Assembly (NCBI GenBank): GCA_023431385.1
Contig: JAEYWA010000173.1
Span: 1 to 31,949 of the forward strand
DNA from: Bacillota bacterium
GTDB lineage: Bacteria; Bacillota; Clostridia; Acetivibrionales; DSM-1351
Length of the DNA stretch: 31,949 nucleotides
Direction: 5' to 3'
Shown: positions 16,432 through 25,694 of the stretch, one piece after another
Position numbering within the stretch: position 1 is the first letter of the stretch
How the letters are laid out: the number at the start of each line of letters is the position of its first letter
Notes under the pieces: model-generated
The model's database searches: none
Seen by the model: the letters and a program-made list of their open reading frames with translations, nothing else
What the model was told of the DNA's origin: nothing
Program-made: the position numbers and the translations under genes

Positions 16432-16453
16432 ATGCTAAATTATATTAATTTAA

Positions 16454-18244
16454 TTAACCTTTCAATCTAGCTTCGAGAGCTGACAACTGATTTGCTAATT
16501 CAGCAGGCAATTTGCTGCCGTATTTAGCATAGTGCTCTTTAATTGATTCAACTTCCTGGAGCCATTCAGCCTTGTTAACCTTGAGAAGTTCAGCCATATC
16601 ATCAGCTGATACATCAAGACCAGTAGTATCAATAGCATCTGCAGTTGGCATGTAACCAATTTCAGTCTTAACGGCTTTTCCTTCGCCGGATACTCTTTCG
16701 AATATCCACTTGAGAATACGGCTGTTTTCACCATAACCTGGCCATAACCACTTGCCATCCTTGTCCTTACGGAACCAGTTAACATAGAATATCTTTGGAA
16801 GTTTGTCTTCGCTTGTAGCAGCTCCAACATCCAACCAGTGCTGTAAATAATCACATACATTGTATCCGATAAATGGAAGCATAGCGAATGGATCACGACG
16901 AACTTGACCAATCTTGTCAGATATAGCTGCAGCAGTTATTTCTGAACCCATGATTGAACCAAGGAATACACCGTGCTTCCAGTCAAAGCTTTCATGAACC
17001 AGTGGAATAGTGCTAGGACGACGTCCGCCGATCAATATAGCTGAGATTGGCACTCCAGCAGGATCTTCCCACTCAGGAGCTATAGCTGGACACTGATTTG
17101 CAGGTGCAGTAAAACGAGCATTTGGATGAGCAGCCTGAGTATCAGTTCCTGGAGTCCAATCCTTACCCTTCCAGTCAATTAAATGAGCTGGAGCATCTAC
17201 TCCCATACCTTCCCACCATACATCTCCGTCATCAGTTAACCCAACGTTAGTGAATATAGTGTTCTTTTCAATGCTGTGCATAGCATTTGGATTTGAATCC
17301 ATTGAAGTTCCCGGAGCAACTCCGAAGAAACCTGCTTCTGGGTTGATAGCATAGAGTCTGCCATCTGCTTTATACTTCATCCAAGCTATATCGTCACCGA
17401 TAGTTTCAACCTTCCAACCTGGAATAGTTGGAACCAACATAGCAAGGTTTGTTTTTCCGCAAGCACTTGGGAAAGCACCACAGATATATTTAACTTCACC
17501 CTTAGGGCTAGTAAGCTTTAATATAAGCATGTGTTCTGCAAGCCAGCCTTCTTCACGAGCAATAGCTGAAGCTATACGAAGAGCAAAACACTTCTTTCCG
17601 AGAAGTGCGTTTCCGCCGTAACCTGAACCATAGGACCAGATTGTTCTTTCTTCTGGGAAGTGGCTGATGTATTTCTTTTCAATTGGAGCACATGGCCATT
17701 TTGTATCTTTTTCGCCTTCAGCAAGAGGAGCACCAACTGAATGTAAGCAAGGAACGAAATCTCCGTCACCAAGAGTATCCAATACTTTCTTACCAATACG
17801 AGTCATGATACGCATGTTGATTACAACGTATGCACTATCGGAGATTTCAACACCGATTTTTGATATTTCTGATCCTATAGGTCCCATTGAGAAAGGAATA
17901 ACATACATAGTTCTTCCCTTCATACAACCCTTGTATAAACCCTTCATTGTTTCTTTCAATTCATTCGGGTCTACCCAATTGTTTGTTGGACCTGCCTCTT
18001 CTTTAGTCTTCGAAGCAATATATGTTCTGTCCTCTACACGAGCAACGTCAGATGGGTCACTGTTAAAAGCGTAACATCCTGGACGCTTTTCAGGATTTAA
18101 AGGCTTAGCCAATCCAGCATTAACTAATTCTTGAATAAGGCGGTCGTTTTCTTCCTGGGAACCATCACACCAGTAAATCTGGTCTGGCTGTGTCAATTCA
18201 GCCACTTCTTTTACCCACGCTTGCAACTTCTTGTTCGTAGTCAT
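16454..18244 (-). CDS. pckG: Phosphoenolpyruvate carboxykinase (GTP)
   Basis: 596-residue GTP-type PEPCK, interconverting oxaloacetate + GTP with PEP + CO2 + GDP. Visible motifs are the kinase-1 P-loop FPSACGKTNLAM (about 258-269) with the reactive Cys262, the kinase-2 line ETIGDDIAWMK with Asp284-Asp285, RTMYVIPFSMGPIG, and the guanine-site region NWFRKDKDGKWLWPGYGENSR. Length and motifs separate it from the unrelated ATP-type PckA. In cellulolytic clostridia the enzyme takes part in the PEP-malate shunt feeding pyruvate formation; applying that here is inference. ATG with GAAGGGAG upstream. It is monocistronic with its own terminator. Confidence 0.97.
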   Translation of the reverse strand: MTTNKKLQAWVKEVAELTQPDQIYWCDGSQEENDRLIQELVNAGLAKPLNPEKRPGCYAFNSDPSDVARVEDRTYIASKTKEEAGPTNNWVDPNELKETMKGLYKGCMKGRTMYVIPFSMGPIGSEISKIGVEISDSAYVVINMRIMTRIGKKVLDTLGDGDFVPCLHSVGAPLAEGEKDTKWPCAPIEKKYISHFPEERTIWSYGSGYGGNALLGKKCFALRIASAIAREEGWLAEHMLILKLTSPKGEVKYICGAFPSACGKTNLAMLVPTIPGWKVETIGDDIAWMKYKADGRLYAINPEAGFFGVAPGTSMDSNPNAMHSIEKNTIFTNVGLTDDGDVWWEGMGVDAPAHLIDWKGKDWTPGTDTQAAHPNARFTAPANQCPAIAPEWEDPAGVPISAILIGGRRPSTIPLVHESFDWKHGVFLGSIMGSEITAAAISDKIGQVRRDPFAMLPFIGYNVCDYLQHWLDVGAATSEDKLPKIFYVNWFRKDKDGKWLWPGYGENSRILKWIFERVSGEGKAVKTEIGYMPTADAIDTTGLDVSADDMAELLKVNKAEWLQEVESIKEHYAKYGSKLPAELANQLSALEARLKG

Positions 18245-18834
18245 TATAATTCTCCCTTCAATTTATAAAATATACTGCTGTAATGAGTAGTATTTTTGTA
18301 ATGTCTTGGAAATTAAGCTTTATTTCATGCTAAAAACTCACCGTGTTTATTCTGCACGTTTATATCTAAAAATATTAATAAAATTGATTCCTCAAGCCAT
18401 GAACAATCTACTATTCAGTATAACTGAAACCGAATTTTGGAACTTATAGCATCTGAAGTCTTGGTTCAGTTGGTAAGCAATAGATTTAGTTAATTTTTTC
18501 ACTAACTATCTTAACATAGTAAATTATAAATATCAACATTTGTTTTGATTCAAAACAAAAATTTTTAATTTAAATCTGCAATTTTAAATTAATAGAATTT
18601 CATGTTTTCATTTTAAAACATAATGTTTTCTTACACCAGATTTTCAAAACTATCTGGCAGTAGACAGGCTTACGGTTAAATAGTATTTTGTATACAATTT
18701 AATACAATAAACTAATAAATCGTAAAAAGCGAATTGTATAAAATTGAAAATTGCATGATCCATTTCTTAGCACTTTATGTTCCTATCGCATACACTATAT
18801 TGATATGCAATTTTTATTGAAAGGTGGAGTATTT
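18245..18834. other. Regulatory intergenic region between pckG and the P-loop ATPase gene
   Basis: Divergent region of about 590 bp without a gene. It contains a dyad TTCAGT-ATA-ACTGAA (18414-18428) and the three AT-rich inverted repeats at 18539-18621. No promoter with a good -35/-10 pair could be picked for either gene. Such a density of dyads is consistent with regulator binding at the pckG promoter, but no known operator consensus is recognised. Confidence 0.5.
18539..18621. repeat. Three consecutive AT-rich inverted repeats
   Basis: TTTGTTTTGA-T-TCAAAACAAA (18539-18559, 10-bp arms), TTAATTTAAA / TTTAAATTAA with an 8-bp spacer (18565-18592), and ATGTTTT / AAAACAT with a 6-bp spacer (18602-18621). 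All arms are perfect. Base composition makes weak palindromes likely, but 10-bp arms twice in a row are less easily due to chance. Confidence 0.65.
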
Positions 18835-19941
18835 TTGACTGCAAAAATCTGTAATTATTATGCCGGGGCAAATTCGGCTCGTGGTTTTGTAAGTTACTTC
18901 GAGGATAATATTCGCTGTATTGATAAGCTATACATATTAAAGGACGGCTCAGAAAAAGACAAATCCCTTCTGATGAAAAAATTAGGAATTAACTGGTTCA
19001 TAAAGGGTTATGATATTGAGTACATTCACTGCCCTTCCGATGAGAACGAGGTAGAAGCAGTAATTATTCCCGCATTGAACATAGCTGTAGTCGACGGTGA
19101 CTCCGAACATATTGCAGAGACAAGAACATTAGGTCTGATAGGTGAGATGGTCAGTATGACATCAAAAGGGTCCGGCAGAGCATTATCACTTAATGAAGAC
19201 CTCATTTTACAAATGAAAAGCAAAATCCAGGATTATTACAAGTCTGCCTATGCACAGCTAAAAACAGCACTCAGTATTCATGATGAGTGGGAAAAAGTAT
19301 ATATTGATAACCTTGATTTTGATAAGCTTAATAAAATTGCAGACGCCTCAATTACAGAATTATTTGGAGAGTTATTTTTAAAAAAGGAAGGAATTATTAA
19401 AAACAGGTTCTTTGGAGGATCCACCTCTAAAGGTCCTGTGAATTTCGTAATGGACTTGACTAAGGATATAGGGAAAAGATATTTTATTAAAGGACGCCCC
19501 GGCTCCGGAAAGTCCACATACCTGAAAAAAATTGCGTCAGCTGCTCAGGAAAGGGGTTTTGACGTAGAAGTATACCACTGTAGTTTTGATCCTCAAAGTC
19601 TGGATATGGTTATTGTAAGGGAACTGGATTTTACAGTGTTTGATAGTACAGCACCCCATGAGTTCCTACCCACAAGGAACAGTGATGAAGTTATAGATAT
19701 ATATGACCTGGCTATTACTCCTGGAACAGATGAGAAGTACAGGGATTCACTAAGTTCCATAATTAAAAAGTATAAGGAAGCAGTAGATTCCGGTGTAGCC
19801 TTCCTGGGCAAAGCCAAAGAACTTCAGGATCAGGTCCAAGCGGTTATTGGAGAGAAAATGAACCCGGAATCTATAGATAAAATATATTTGAATTTGATTG
19901 ATAAGTTGAATTCCTATTTTGATGGTTTAAACAAGAAATAA
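18835..19941 (+). CDS. PRK06851-type tandem P-loop ATPase with degenerate first P-loop
   Basis: About 368 residues. The opening line (CNYYAGANSARGFVSYFEDNI) and the two-fold layout fit the uncharacterised PRK06851 family, in which two P-loop NTPase halves are fused. The second half has an intact Walker A, GRPGSGKST at about 220-228. In the first half the same place reads LKDGSEKDKS (about 35-44), where the family has GGPGTGKS, so nucleotide binding there is probably lost. I choose TTG at 18835 because AAAGGTGGAG lies just upstream and the protein then begins at the conserved line; the frame is open back to 18751 but lacks a ribosome binding site there. Cytosolic, role unknown. Confidence 0.85.
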   Translation: MTAKICNYYAGANSARGFVSYFEDNIRCIDKLYILKDGSEKDKSLLMKKLGINWFIKGYDIEYIHCPSDENEVEAVIIPALNIAVVDGDSEHIAETRTLGLIGEMVSMTSKGSGRALSLNEDLILQMKSKIQDYYKSAYAQLKTALSIHDEWEKVYIDNLDFDKLNKIADASITELFGELFLKKEGIIKNRFFGGSTSKGPVNFVMDLTKDIGKRYFIKGRPGSGKSTYLKKIASAAQERGFDVEVYHCSFDPQSLDMVIVRELDFTVFDSTAPHEFLPTRNSDEVIDIYDLAITPGTDEKYRDSLSSIIKKYKEAVDSGVAFLGKAKELQDQVQAVIGEKMNPESIDKIYLNLIDKLNSYFDGLNKK

Positions 19942-19951
19942 TTTAACAAAT

Positions 19952-19997
19952 ATAAATGCCGCAAGTATCATTTCTGATCTGGCCTTGCGGCATTTAT
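19952..19997. terminator. Bidirectional terminator between convergent genes
   Basis: 14-bp perfect arms (ATAAATGCCGCAAG and its complement) with an 18-nt loop. It lies between the stop of the ATPase gene and the end of the ABC permease operon and can serve both. Confidence 0.85.
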
Positions 19998-20034
19998 TAC
20001 AATTGTCATATTATGAGATCTATCAATTAATAAT

Positions 20035-20949
20035 TTATTCTTTAACACTTCCAACATTCAACCCTACAACAAAGTGCTTTTGTAGAAATGGATATACAAG
20101 AAGTATAGGCGTTGCAGCAACAATTGTAACGGCAGCCCTTATAGACAATGGGGTTACCATATTCGCAGCCATGCTTTTTGCGGCACTTGACCCACCCGAT
20201 ACGGCTGCGCTGCTGTTTTGTGCCATGGTCGATGACAAAAGCTTCATCAGTTCAAATTGAAGAGTACTCAGCTTTTGGTTCGAAGAAGCGTAGAGAAGTG
20301 TATCAAACCAGGAATTCCAGGCACCTACCGCTACAAATAAAGCAATTGTTGCCAAAGCCGGTTTGCACAATGGAAATATTATCTGCAGAAATATTCTAAA
20401 ATCACCGGCTCCATCCATTTTGGCCGATTCAACCAAACTTTCAGGAATTGTTCCTATGTATGTCCTGATTACTATAATGTTAAATACATTTACCAGAGAC
20501 GGTATTATATATACAAGGAAATTATTTATAAGCCCAAGATCCTTTATCAAGAAGTATCCCGGAATTAGTCCTGCATTGAAATACATTGTCAGCACTAATA
20601 CAGTCGTTATAAATTTTCTGAAAACATATTCTTTTCGGCTTAACGCATAAGCAACCATTGTGGTTAAAAATATACTTAATACGGTTGATATTACTGTTCT
20701 TGCTACAGACACACCAAAAGCATTTATAATATGGCCGCTTGCAAATACTGACTCATAGTTCTTAAACGACCATATTCTCGGCCATAAATAGATGCCTCCT
20801 CTTATTGTGTCACTGCCTTGATTAAACGATATTGCCAGGGTATTTAAAAAAGGATACAGCGTGGTCACTACCAATAGAAGCATTAGTATTACATTAACTG
20901 TGTCGAATATTGTGTTTTCAATTTTGGCTTTCATTCTGTAATTACCCAT
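20035..20949 (-). CDS. Carbohydrate ABC transporter permease, LplC/YtcP type
   Basis: 304-residue inner permease with six likely membrane spans. The EAA loop that contacts the ATPase reads ESAKMDGAGDFRIFLQIIFP (about 183-202). The N-terminal line LYPFLNTLAISFNQG and the C-terminal YPFLQKHFVVGLNVGSVKE are typical of the LplC half of Lpl-type sugar importers. It starts 8 bp after the partner permease, with AGGTGAT inside that gene's end. No ATPase is encoded nearby; such systems usually share a multitask MsmK-like ATPase. The operon ends at the terminator near 19975. Confidence 0.92.
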   Translation of the reverse strand: MGNYRMKAKIENTIFDTVNVILMLLLVVTTLYPFLNTLAISFNQGSDTIRGGIYLWPRIWSFKNYESVFASGHIINAFGVSVARTVISTVLSIFLTTMVAYALSRKEYVFRKFITTVLVLTMYFNAGLIPGYFLIKDLGLINNFLVYIIPSLVNVFNIIVIRTYIGTIPESLVESAKMDGAGDFRIFLQIIFPLCKPALATIALFVAVGAWNSWFDTLLYASSNQKLSTLQFELMKLLSSTMAQNSSAAVSGGSSAAKSMAANMVTPLSIRAAVTIVAATPILLVYPFLQKHFVVGLNVGSVKE

Positions 20950-20957
20950 TTTATCAC

Positions 20958-21929
20958 CTATATCAGCCTTTCTTCGCCAAGCCTTTTGGCGATATAATTA
21001 GCTCCCAGCAAAAGAGTTATGCTGACAATACTTTTAAATATTCCGGCAGCAGTGGCAAAAGAAAAGTTACTCATGCTAATTCCATATTTTAATACAAATA
21101 TATCTATAGTTTCAGACCAGTCTATAACCATACCATTCCCGAGAAGATACTGAATCTCAAAACCGGCATCCAAAATCCTTCCTATAGTCATTATCAGCAG
21201 TATCACAAAGGTGGATTTGATTCCCGGAAGAGTAATATTGAATATTTTCCGAAGCCGTCCGGCACCGTCAATATCTGCAGCCTCATACAATGCCGGATCA
21301 ATGCTGGTAATTGCAGCAAGGTAAATAATAGTATTCCAGCCTACTTCCTTCCACACGTTGGAGACTCCAACTATACCCCAGAAATATTTACCCTCACTGA
21401 GCCATAGAATGGGACTGTCTATAATTTGCAGCTTCATTAACAATATATTTATTATTCCGTCTTCTGTAGAAAGAGCAGTGGAAATTATTCCGGCAGCAAT
21501 AACCCAGGAAAGAAAATGAGGCAGATATGAAATAGTCTGAATGGTTCTTTTAAACATCGCATTCTTAATTTCATTAAGCATAACAGCCAGAAATATTGCA
21601 CTGGCAAAACCTAAAACAATGTTTATGATGCTCATTCCCAAAGTATTTCTAAGTACTCTCAAAAAGCTTTCATCCGAAAACAGAAACTTAAAGTGCTTAA
21701 ATCCAACCCAAGTCTGATCAAATATACTCTTAGCAGGTTTATAATCCTGAAAAGCCATCAGCCATCCCCATATTGGATAGTAAGCAAACACAAAAAAATA
21801 TATTAGGAACGGAAAAGACATGAATATCAGCTGCTTTTGGTTTATGATATTTTTCAATGTAAGCTTCCGGTTTGTTTCAAGTTTTACACCTTTAAATTTA
21901 TTTCCTATGTCTCCAGATAAATCCGTCAT
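20958..21929 (-). CDS. Carbohydrate ABC transporter permease, LplB type
   Basis: 323 residues with six likely spans. The motif EAADIDGAGRLRKIFNITLP (about 218-237) is the EAA loop. The N-terminal cytosolic tail before QKQLIFMSFPFLIYFFVFAYYP and the WGWLMAFQDYKPAKSIF line are typical of the LplB half. It forms the membrane channel with the downstream LplC-like protein and takes substrate from the lipoprotein encoded upstream. A gap of 279 bp with a strong hairpin separates it from the binding-protein gene. ATG with a GGGGGG site. Confidence 0.92.
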   Translation of the reverse strand: MTDLSGDIGNKFKGVKLETNRKLTLKNIINQKQLIFMSFPFLIYFFVFAYYPIWGWLMAFQDYKPAKSIFDQTWVGFKHFKFLFSDESFLRVLRNTLGMSIINIVLGFASAIFLAVMLNEIKNAMFKRTIQTISYLPHFLSWVIAAGIISTALSTEDGIINILLMKLQIIDSPILWLSEGKYFWGIVGVSNVWKEVGWNTIIYLAAITSIDPALYEAADIDGAGRLRKIFNITLPGIKSTFVILLIMTIGRILDAGFEIQYLLGNGMVIDWSETIDIFVLKYGISMSNFSFATAAGIFKSIVSITLLLGANYIAKRLGEERLI

Positions 21930-22157
21930 GTTGTGCCCCCCATTTGCAATACTGCATTTAGTGGTCTATAGAATCCAAATTTATATATACGGTTTAATTC
22001 CCTGTAATGCGTTGCTGAAAACACTGCTACACAGTACTGGGCCTGGATAGAGTGATTATTCCGTCCTCCTCCACCTGTCCCTGAGAAAATATTCTTAACC
22101 GTTCAATACACGTTTTAGATGTTACAAACCACTTGTGTAATAATCAAGTTATTATGA

Positions 22158-22189
22158 GAATGGAAGATATGCTTTCATATCTTCCATTC
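22158..22189 (-). promoter_or_regulatory. Intercistronic stem-loop between binding protein and permeases
   Basis: Perfect 14-bp arms GAATGGAAGATATG / CATATCTTCCATTC with a 4-nt loop, about 20 bp after the binding-protein stop. On the minus strand no T-run follows, so it is more likely a 3'-end stabiliser or partial terminator that keeps binding-protein mRNA more abundant than permease mRNA. Confidence 0.7.
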
Positions 22190-22208
22190 CATAACCCTAA
22201 CCTGTGAA

Positions 22209-23915
22209 TCAATCTCCCCAGTTTTTCATTCTCCAGTCTATCTGCTCATTTATATAGTTTTCATACGCTGCCGTATCTATCTTATTAAACTCTGCTACAT
22301 AATCAGACCAAACGCCTTCAAAGTTATCCGGTTTTGAAAGAATAAGCTTTGGCAAATATTTCATTTGGAGCTCATCTGCCTTTGTTCCGCTGATTTGTGC
22401 GGGAGAACCATCAGGAACTGTTATTGACCATGCCGGATAATATGCCGGGGTTGGTATTGCAGGTGTCAGGAAGTCTGCAAAGGTTTTATATCCATATGCA
22501 TCAAGAAGCTCCTTATCATACGGCTTCAGTCCTGAATAAAATTCTTCAGGCTGTTTCATAGGATCACAGGAGTTACCGTCTGAGAAAAGCCCTTCCATTT
22601 TAGGTGCTTCTAAGAATAATGCATCTGCCTTATTGGCATTCTTCCAGGTCTGGTCAGATGATATATCCCTGATACTCTGTTCCCTGTAAAATCTCCCCTT
22701 ATCATCTACCTTGTAGTCCTCATCCTTAATTCCCCAGTTGAGTATCTTCTGCCATTCCTCAGTAATAAGTTCATCAAATACCTTTATTACTCTTTCAGGC
22801 TCTTTACATTTAACACTGATTCCATAGCCGCGGTTGGTATTTATGATTGTTTCTTCGGTATACCGGTCCACTATCCCCTTTTCATAAACAATTCCCAAAG
22901 GTACGTAAGTTCTTTCCAGCTTTTGTTGAGATGTAAGGACGTTTTCTCCATCTAAAAATTGCCACCTATGGTCATACATACCTAATACTCTGCCTGAAGC
23001 TATCTTGGATATGTACTGGTCATAATTTTGTACAAAGGTTTCCTTATCAATAAGGCCAAGCTGGTTTACCTCTGAAAGCTTTTTATAATACCGCTTCGCA
23101 ACATCAGTATTGGCGAACATCTTGCCCTTCATAGTTTTAGTATCTACAATCATAGCACCGTCATTTGGATAACCTGCAAGGAATATAGGTGGGTTTTTTA
23201 AGCAGAACGCTCTCCAGTCAAAAGACAATATTTCAAACCCGATTGTAGGTTTTCCTTCGATTTCAGGATACTTTTCCTTATATTTCTGAATTAAATCAAA
23301 ATATTCATCAAGAGTTATTACCTTTGGATACCCAAACTCCTTCAGAACTGCCTTCTGTATCCAGAAAGCGCCCACGTTCTGATGATTCTGTAATTCCTTT
23401 TCATATATCCTTCCATAGTTTGGCATTACATATACCTGTCCATCCTTGGACTCCCGCATTTTCTTGTAATAAGGTGAATAGTGCTTGTCAAGATTGGGTG
23501 CATTTTTCTTTATAAGATCTTCAAGCGGTATCAGCGCACCGGCTTCAATGAGTTTTGCTGACTTATCTGCACCAGATATGATATCCGGATAATCCCCGCT
23601 GGCTATCATTACGCCAAGCTTTTGCTCAAGCTCTCCCACAAGAAATTCAAATTGAAATGTAACATTAAGTTTTTCTTTCATCAAGTTAAAGATTTTATTA
23701 TCTTTAGTAGGCTGCGATCCGGGTTGACCTATGAATACCGAAAGATGCAAAGGCTCCCCGGCTTTTGATTCCGCTGTTGTCGAACCGGAAGCTCCGGTAC
23801 CTGCACTTTCCTTTTTCTCGCTTCCGTTACTACTTCCGCAGCCGGATAATACCAGTCCAAAGGAAATTACCAATGCAGCGGCTTTTAATAATAATGAATT
23901 ACGTTTTTGGCACAT
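22209..23915 (-). CDS. Extracellular solute-binding lipoprotein (LplA-like)
   Basis: 568-residue sugar-binding protein. The lipoprotein signal peptide has a positive start and the lipobox LSGC with acylated Cys26, followed by a Ser/Gly/Thr linker (about 27-52). The body has family-1-type binding-protein lines: VTFQFEFLVGELEQKLGVMIASGDYPDII and a C-terminal aromatic-rich part (TPAIPTPAYYPAWSITVPDG). The length of about 550 fits the LplA subgroup that pairs with LplB/LplC and YesM/YesN systems. It has its own promoter and is the first gene after the regulators, so it is the likely target of the response regulators. The bound sugar cannot be read from sequence. Confidence 0.93.
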   Translation of the reverse strand: MCQKRNSLLLKAAALVISFGLVLSGCGSSNGSEKKESAGTGASGSTTAESKAGEPLHLSVFIGQPGSQPTKDNKIFNLMKEKLNVTFQFEFLVGELEQKLGVMIASGDYPDIISGADKSAKLIEAGALIPLEDLIKKNAPNLDKHYSPYYKKMRESKDGQVYVMPNYGRIYEKELQNHQNVGAFWIQKAVLKEFGYPKVITLDEYFDLIQKYKEKYPEIEGKPTIGFEILSFDWRAFCLKNPPIFLAGYPNDGAMIVDTKTMKGKMFANTDVAKRYYKKLSEVNQLGLIDKETFVQNYDQYISKIASGRVLGMYDHRWQFLDGENVLTSQQKLERTYVPLGIVYEKGIVDRYTEETIINTNRGYGISVKCKEPERVIKVFDELITEEWQKILNWGIKDEDYKVDDKGRFYREQSIRDISSDQTWKNANKADALFLEAPKMEGLFSDGNSCDPMKQPEEFYSGLKPYDKELLDAYGYKTFADFLTPAIPTPAYYPAWSITVPDGSPAQISGTKADELQMKYLPKLILSKPDNFEGVWSDYVAEFNKIDTAAYENYINEQIDWRMKNWGD

Positions 23916-23989
23916 TTTTACTTCCCCCTTCTTTTTTCAGCTAAACTGGAACAGCTTTTTACTGTCTGGATTCCACAAGCATTCCTGTA

Positions 23990-24017
23990 ATTATAGTACC
24001 GTGTTACGTAGGTGCAA
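23990..24017 (-). promoter_or_regulatory. Promoter of the solute-binding protein and permease genes
   Basis: TTGCAC (24012-24017) and TATAAT (23990-23995) on the minus strand are 16 bp apart, 75 bp before the lipoprotein start. The weak -35 fits activation by an AraC-type regulator bound just upstream, within the short gap before the response regulator gene. Confidence 0.7.
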
Positions 24018-24057
24018 ACAATTTATAAAGAAAAGGTTTATCCCCCCAAATTTTACC

Positions 24058-25620
24058 TTAAATATTTATTTTTTTATATTCAGTAGGCTTCAAACCAGTC
24101 CTTCTCTCAAACTGAATCAGGAAACCCGCATATGAGCCATACCCTAATTCCATTGCTATCTGAGAAATCGGCTTTTCGGTTGTCCTAATAAGTTCGCAGG
24201 CTTCCTCAATCCGGAGCTTGTTTACAAGTTCATTGAAATTCATTCGGTATTTACTGATAATTAGCTGACCTAAATAGACTGGGTGTAAAAATAATTCCTT
24301 GGCCATATCCTTTATGGTTATATTGCTTTTAAAATTCCTATTTATGTACTCATCAATTTTGTAGATACTGGACTTAGATTTGCTTTCCCGTATTAACTTT
24401 AAGTACCTGCAGCATTCCCGGCAGTATTTTAGTACATGGCTTCGCATTTCCTCTATATCAGTTGAGCCACCATTGAAATTCGGTTCGCATTTTCCATTTA
24501 TCTCACCTATCTCAGCCGAGTCCCCGCCTGACCTGTCAGTCAACTCATATAGTCTGTAGAATAAATTTATACTGTACATCTTTACTGTTTCAGGTGAAAT
24601 AAGTTTACTCTTAAAAAGGTCAAAAGCTTCATTTATCATCCTTTCTGCATTTGTTTGATTTAAACTCTCTATTTCATTTACTATCAAATCAACCCCTGTA
24701 ATATTCTCATCCCAGCCCTCAATGCTCCTGTTCTTTATTTGCTCATAGAAAATAACGCTTTCTGCACCTTCAAAGAACTGAAAAGCTATGGCATCACAGG
24801 CTTTTTTGTAGGAGTTTTTCAGTTCTTTGAGGCATCCCACCTCTATACCCACACCAACCGATATCCCCGTATTAAATACCTCAGCAAAATTTGTTCTGAG
24901 TTTTTCAATAACACGCTCAATATCTGTCTTTAAATTTATATTTTCATCCCTTCTTATTACAACTCCAAAGTTATTCTGATCTTGAATAAGCATGTATATC
25001 CGCCCGTCATCGTAAATACAATCCACCTGATTTCCGCCACACTTGCAAGCCTCCGGGAGTTTATTGTGTTCTTTCGTTCTTACGTGAAGGTAAACCCATA
25101 AGTTTCCTCCCGGGTGTTCCGACAGCATTTCCTTAAGCTTCTCAATATCCTGCTTCACTTGTATGCCAAATATAATTCTATAAAAAATATCCGCAATAGC
25201 TGAACTTCTATAAAGTTCACTAATTTCCTTTTCTCTTTTGTCATTATCGAGCTTGCACTGTACCTGCAGGAGTACTTCTACAATATCATCCTTTATTATG
25301 GGCTTCAGTATATAATGCTTTATTCCAAGCTCCATAGCCTTTTTTGCGTACTCAAACTCACCATACCCGCTGAGAATGATAAAAAGAGGTTTATTTTCTG
25401 CTAAGCCCTGTGCTTGCTGAATTAACGCAAGCCCATCCATTACCGGCATTCTGATATCTGTTATAACAATTTGGGGAGATAATTCCTTTATACTATCTAT
25501 TGCTGCTTCACCATCATTGCAGGCACCACATAACTCAAAGCCCATTGCCGTCCAATCCACGATCATCCTCAGTCCTTCAATACAGAGCGGTTCATCATCT
25601 ACTAGCAGTACTTTATACAT
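24058..25620 (-). CDS. YesN-type response regulator with AraC DNA-binding domain (second regulator)
   Basis: 520 residues. The receiver domain (about 1-122) has the acidic pocket DDE at 8-10, phospho-acceptor Asp55 (VITDIRMP), Ser84 and Lys106 (LKP). A long middle region of unknown fold follows. The C-terminal AraC double HTH (about 425-518) reads INRNFKSNITIKDMAKELFL, HPVYLGQLIISKYR and ISQIAMELGYGSYAGFLIQF. It lies directly between the kinase gene (74 bp upstream) and the transporter (142 bp downstream), so it probably activates the transporter promoter. ATG with GGGAGG upstream. Confidence 0.93.
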   Translation of the reverse strand: MYKVLLVDDEPLCIEGLRMIVDWTAMGFELCGACNDGEAAIDSIKELSPQIVITDIRMPVMDGLALIQQAQGLAENKPLFIILSGYGEFEYAKKAMELGIKHYILKPIIKDDIVEVLLQVQCKLDNDKREKEISELYRSSAIADIFYRIIFGIQVKQDIEKLKEMLSEHPGGNLWVYLHVRTKEHNKLPEACKCGGNQVDCIYDDGRIYMLIQDQNNFGVVIRRDENINLKTDIERVIEKLRTNFAEVFNTGISVGVGIEVGCLKELKNSYKKACDAIAFQFFEGAESVIFYEQIKNRSIEGWDENITGVDLIVNEIESLNQTNAERMINEAFDLFKSKLISPETVKMYSINLFYRLYELTDRSGGDSAEIGEINGKCEPNFNGGSTDIEEMRSHVLKYCRECCRYLKLIRESKSKSSIYKIDEYINRNFKSNITIKDMAKELFLHPVYLGQLIISKYRMNFNELVNKLRIEEACELIRTTEKPISQIAMELGYGSYAGFLIQFERRTGLKPTEYKKINI

Positions 25621-25694
25621 ATAATGTTCCTCCCTTATAATAAAAGTTGACCAATGCCGTATAACAACAGTATTAATACATTAACGGTCTTGGA

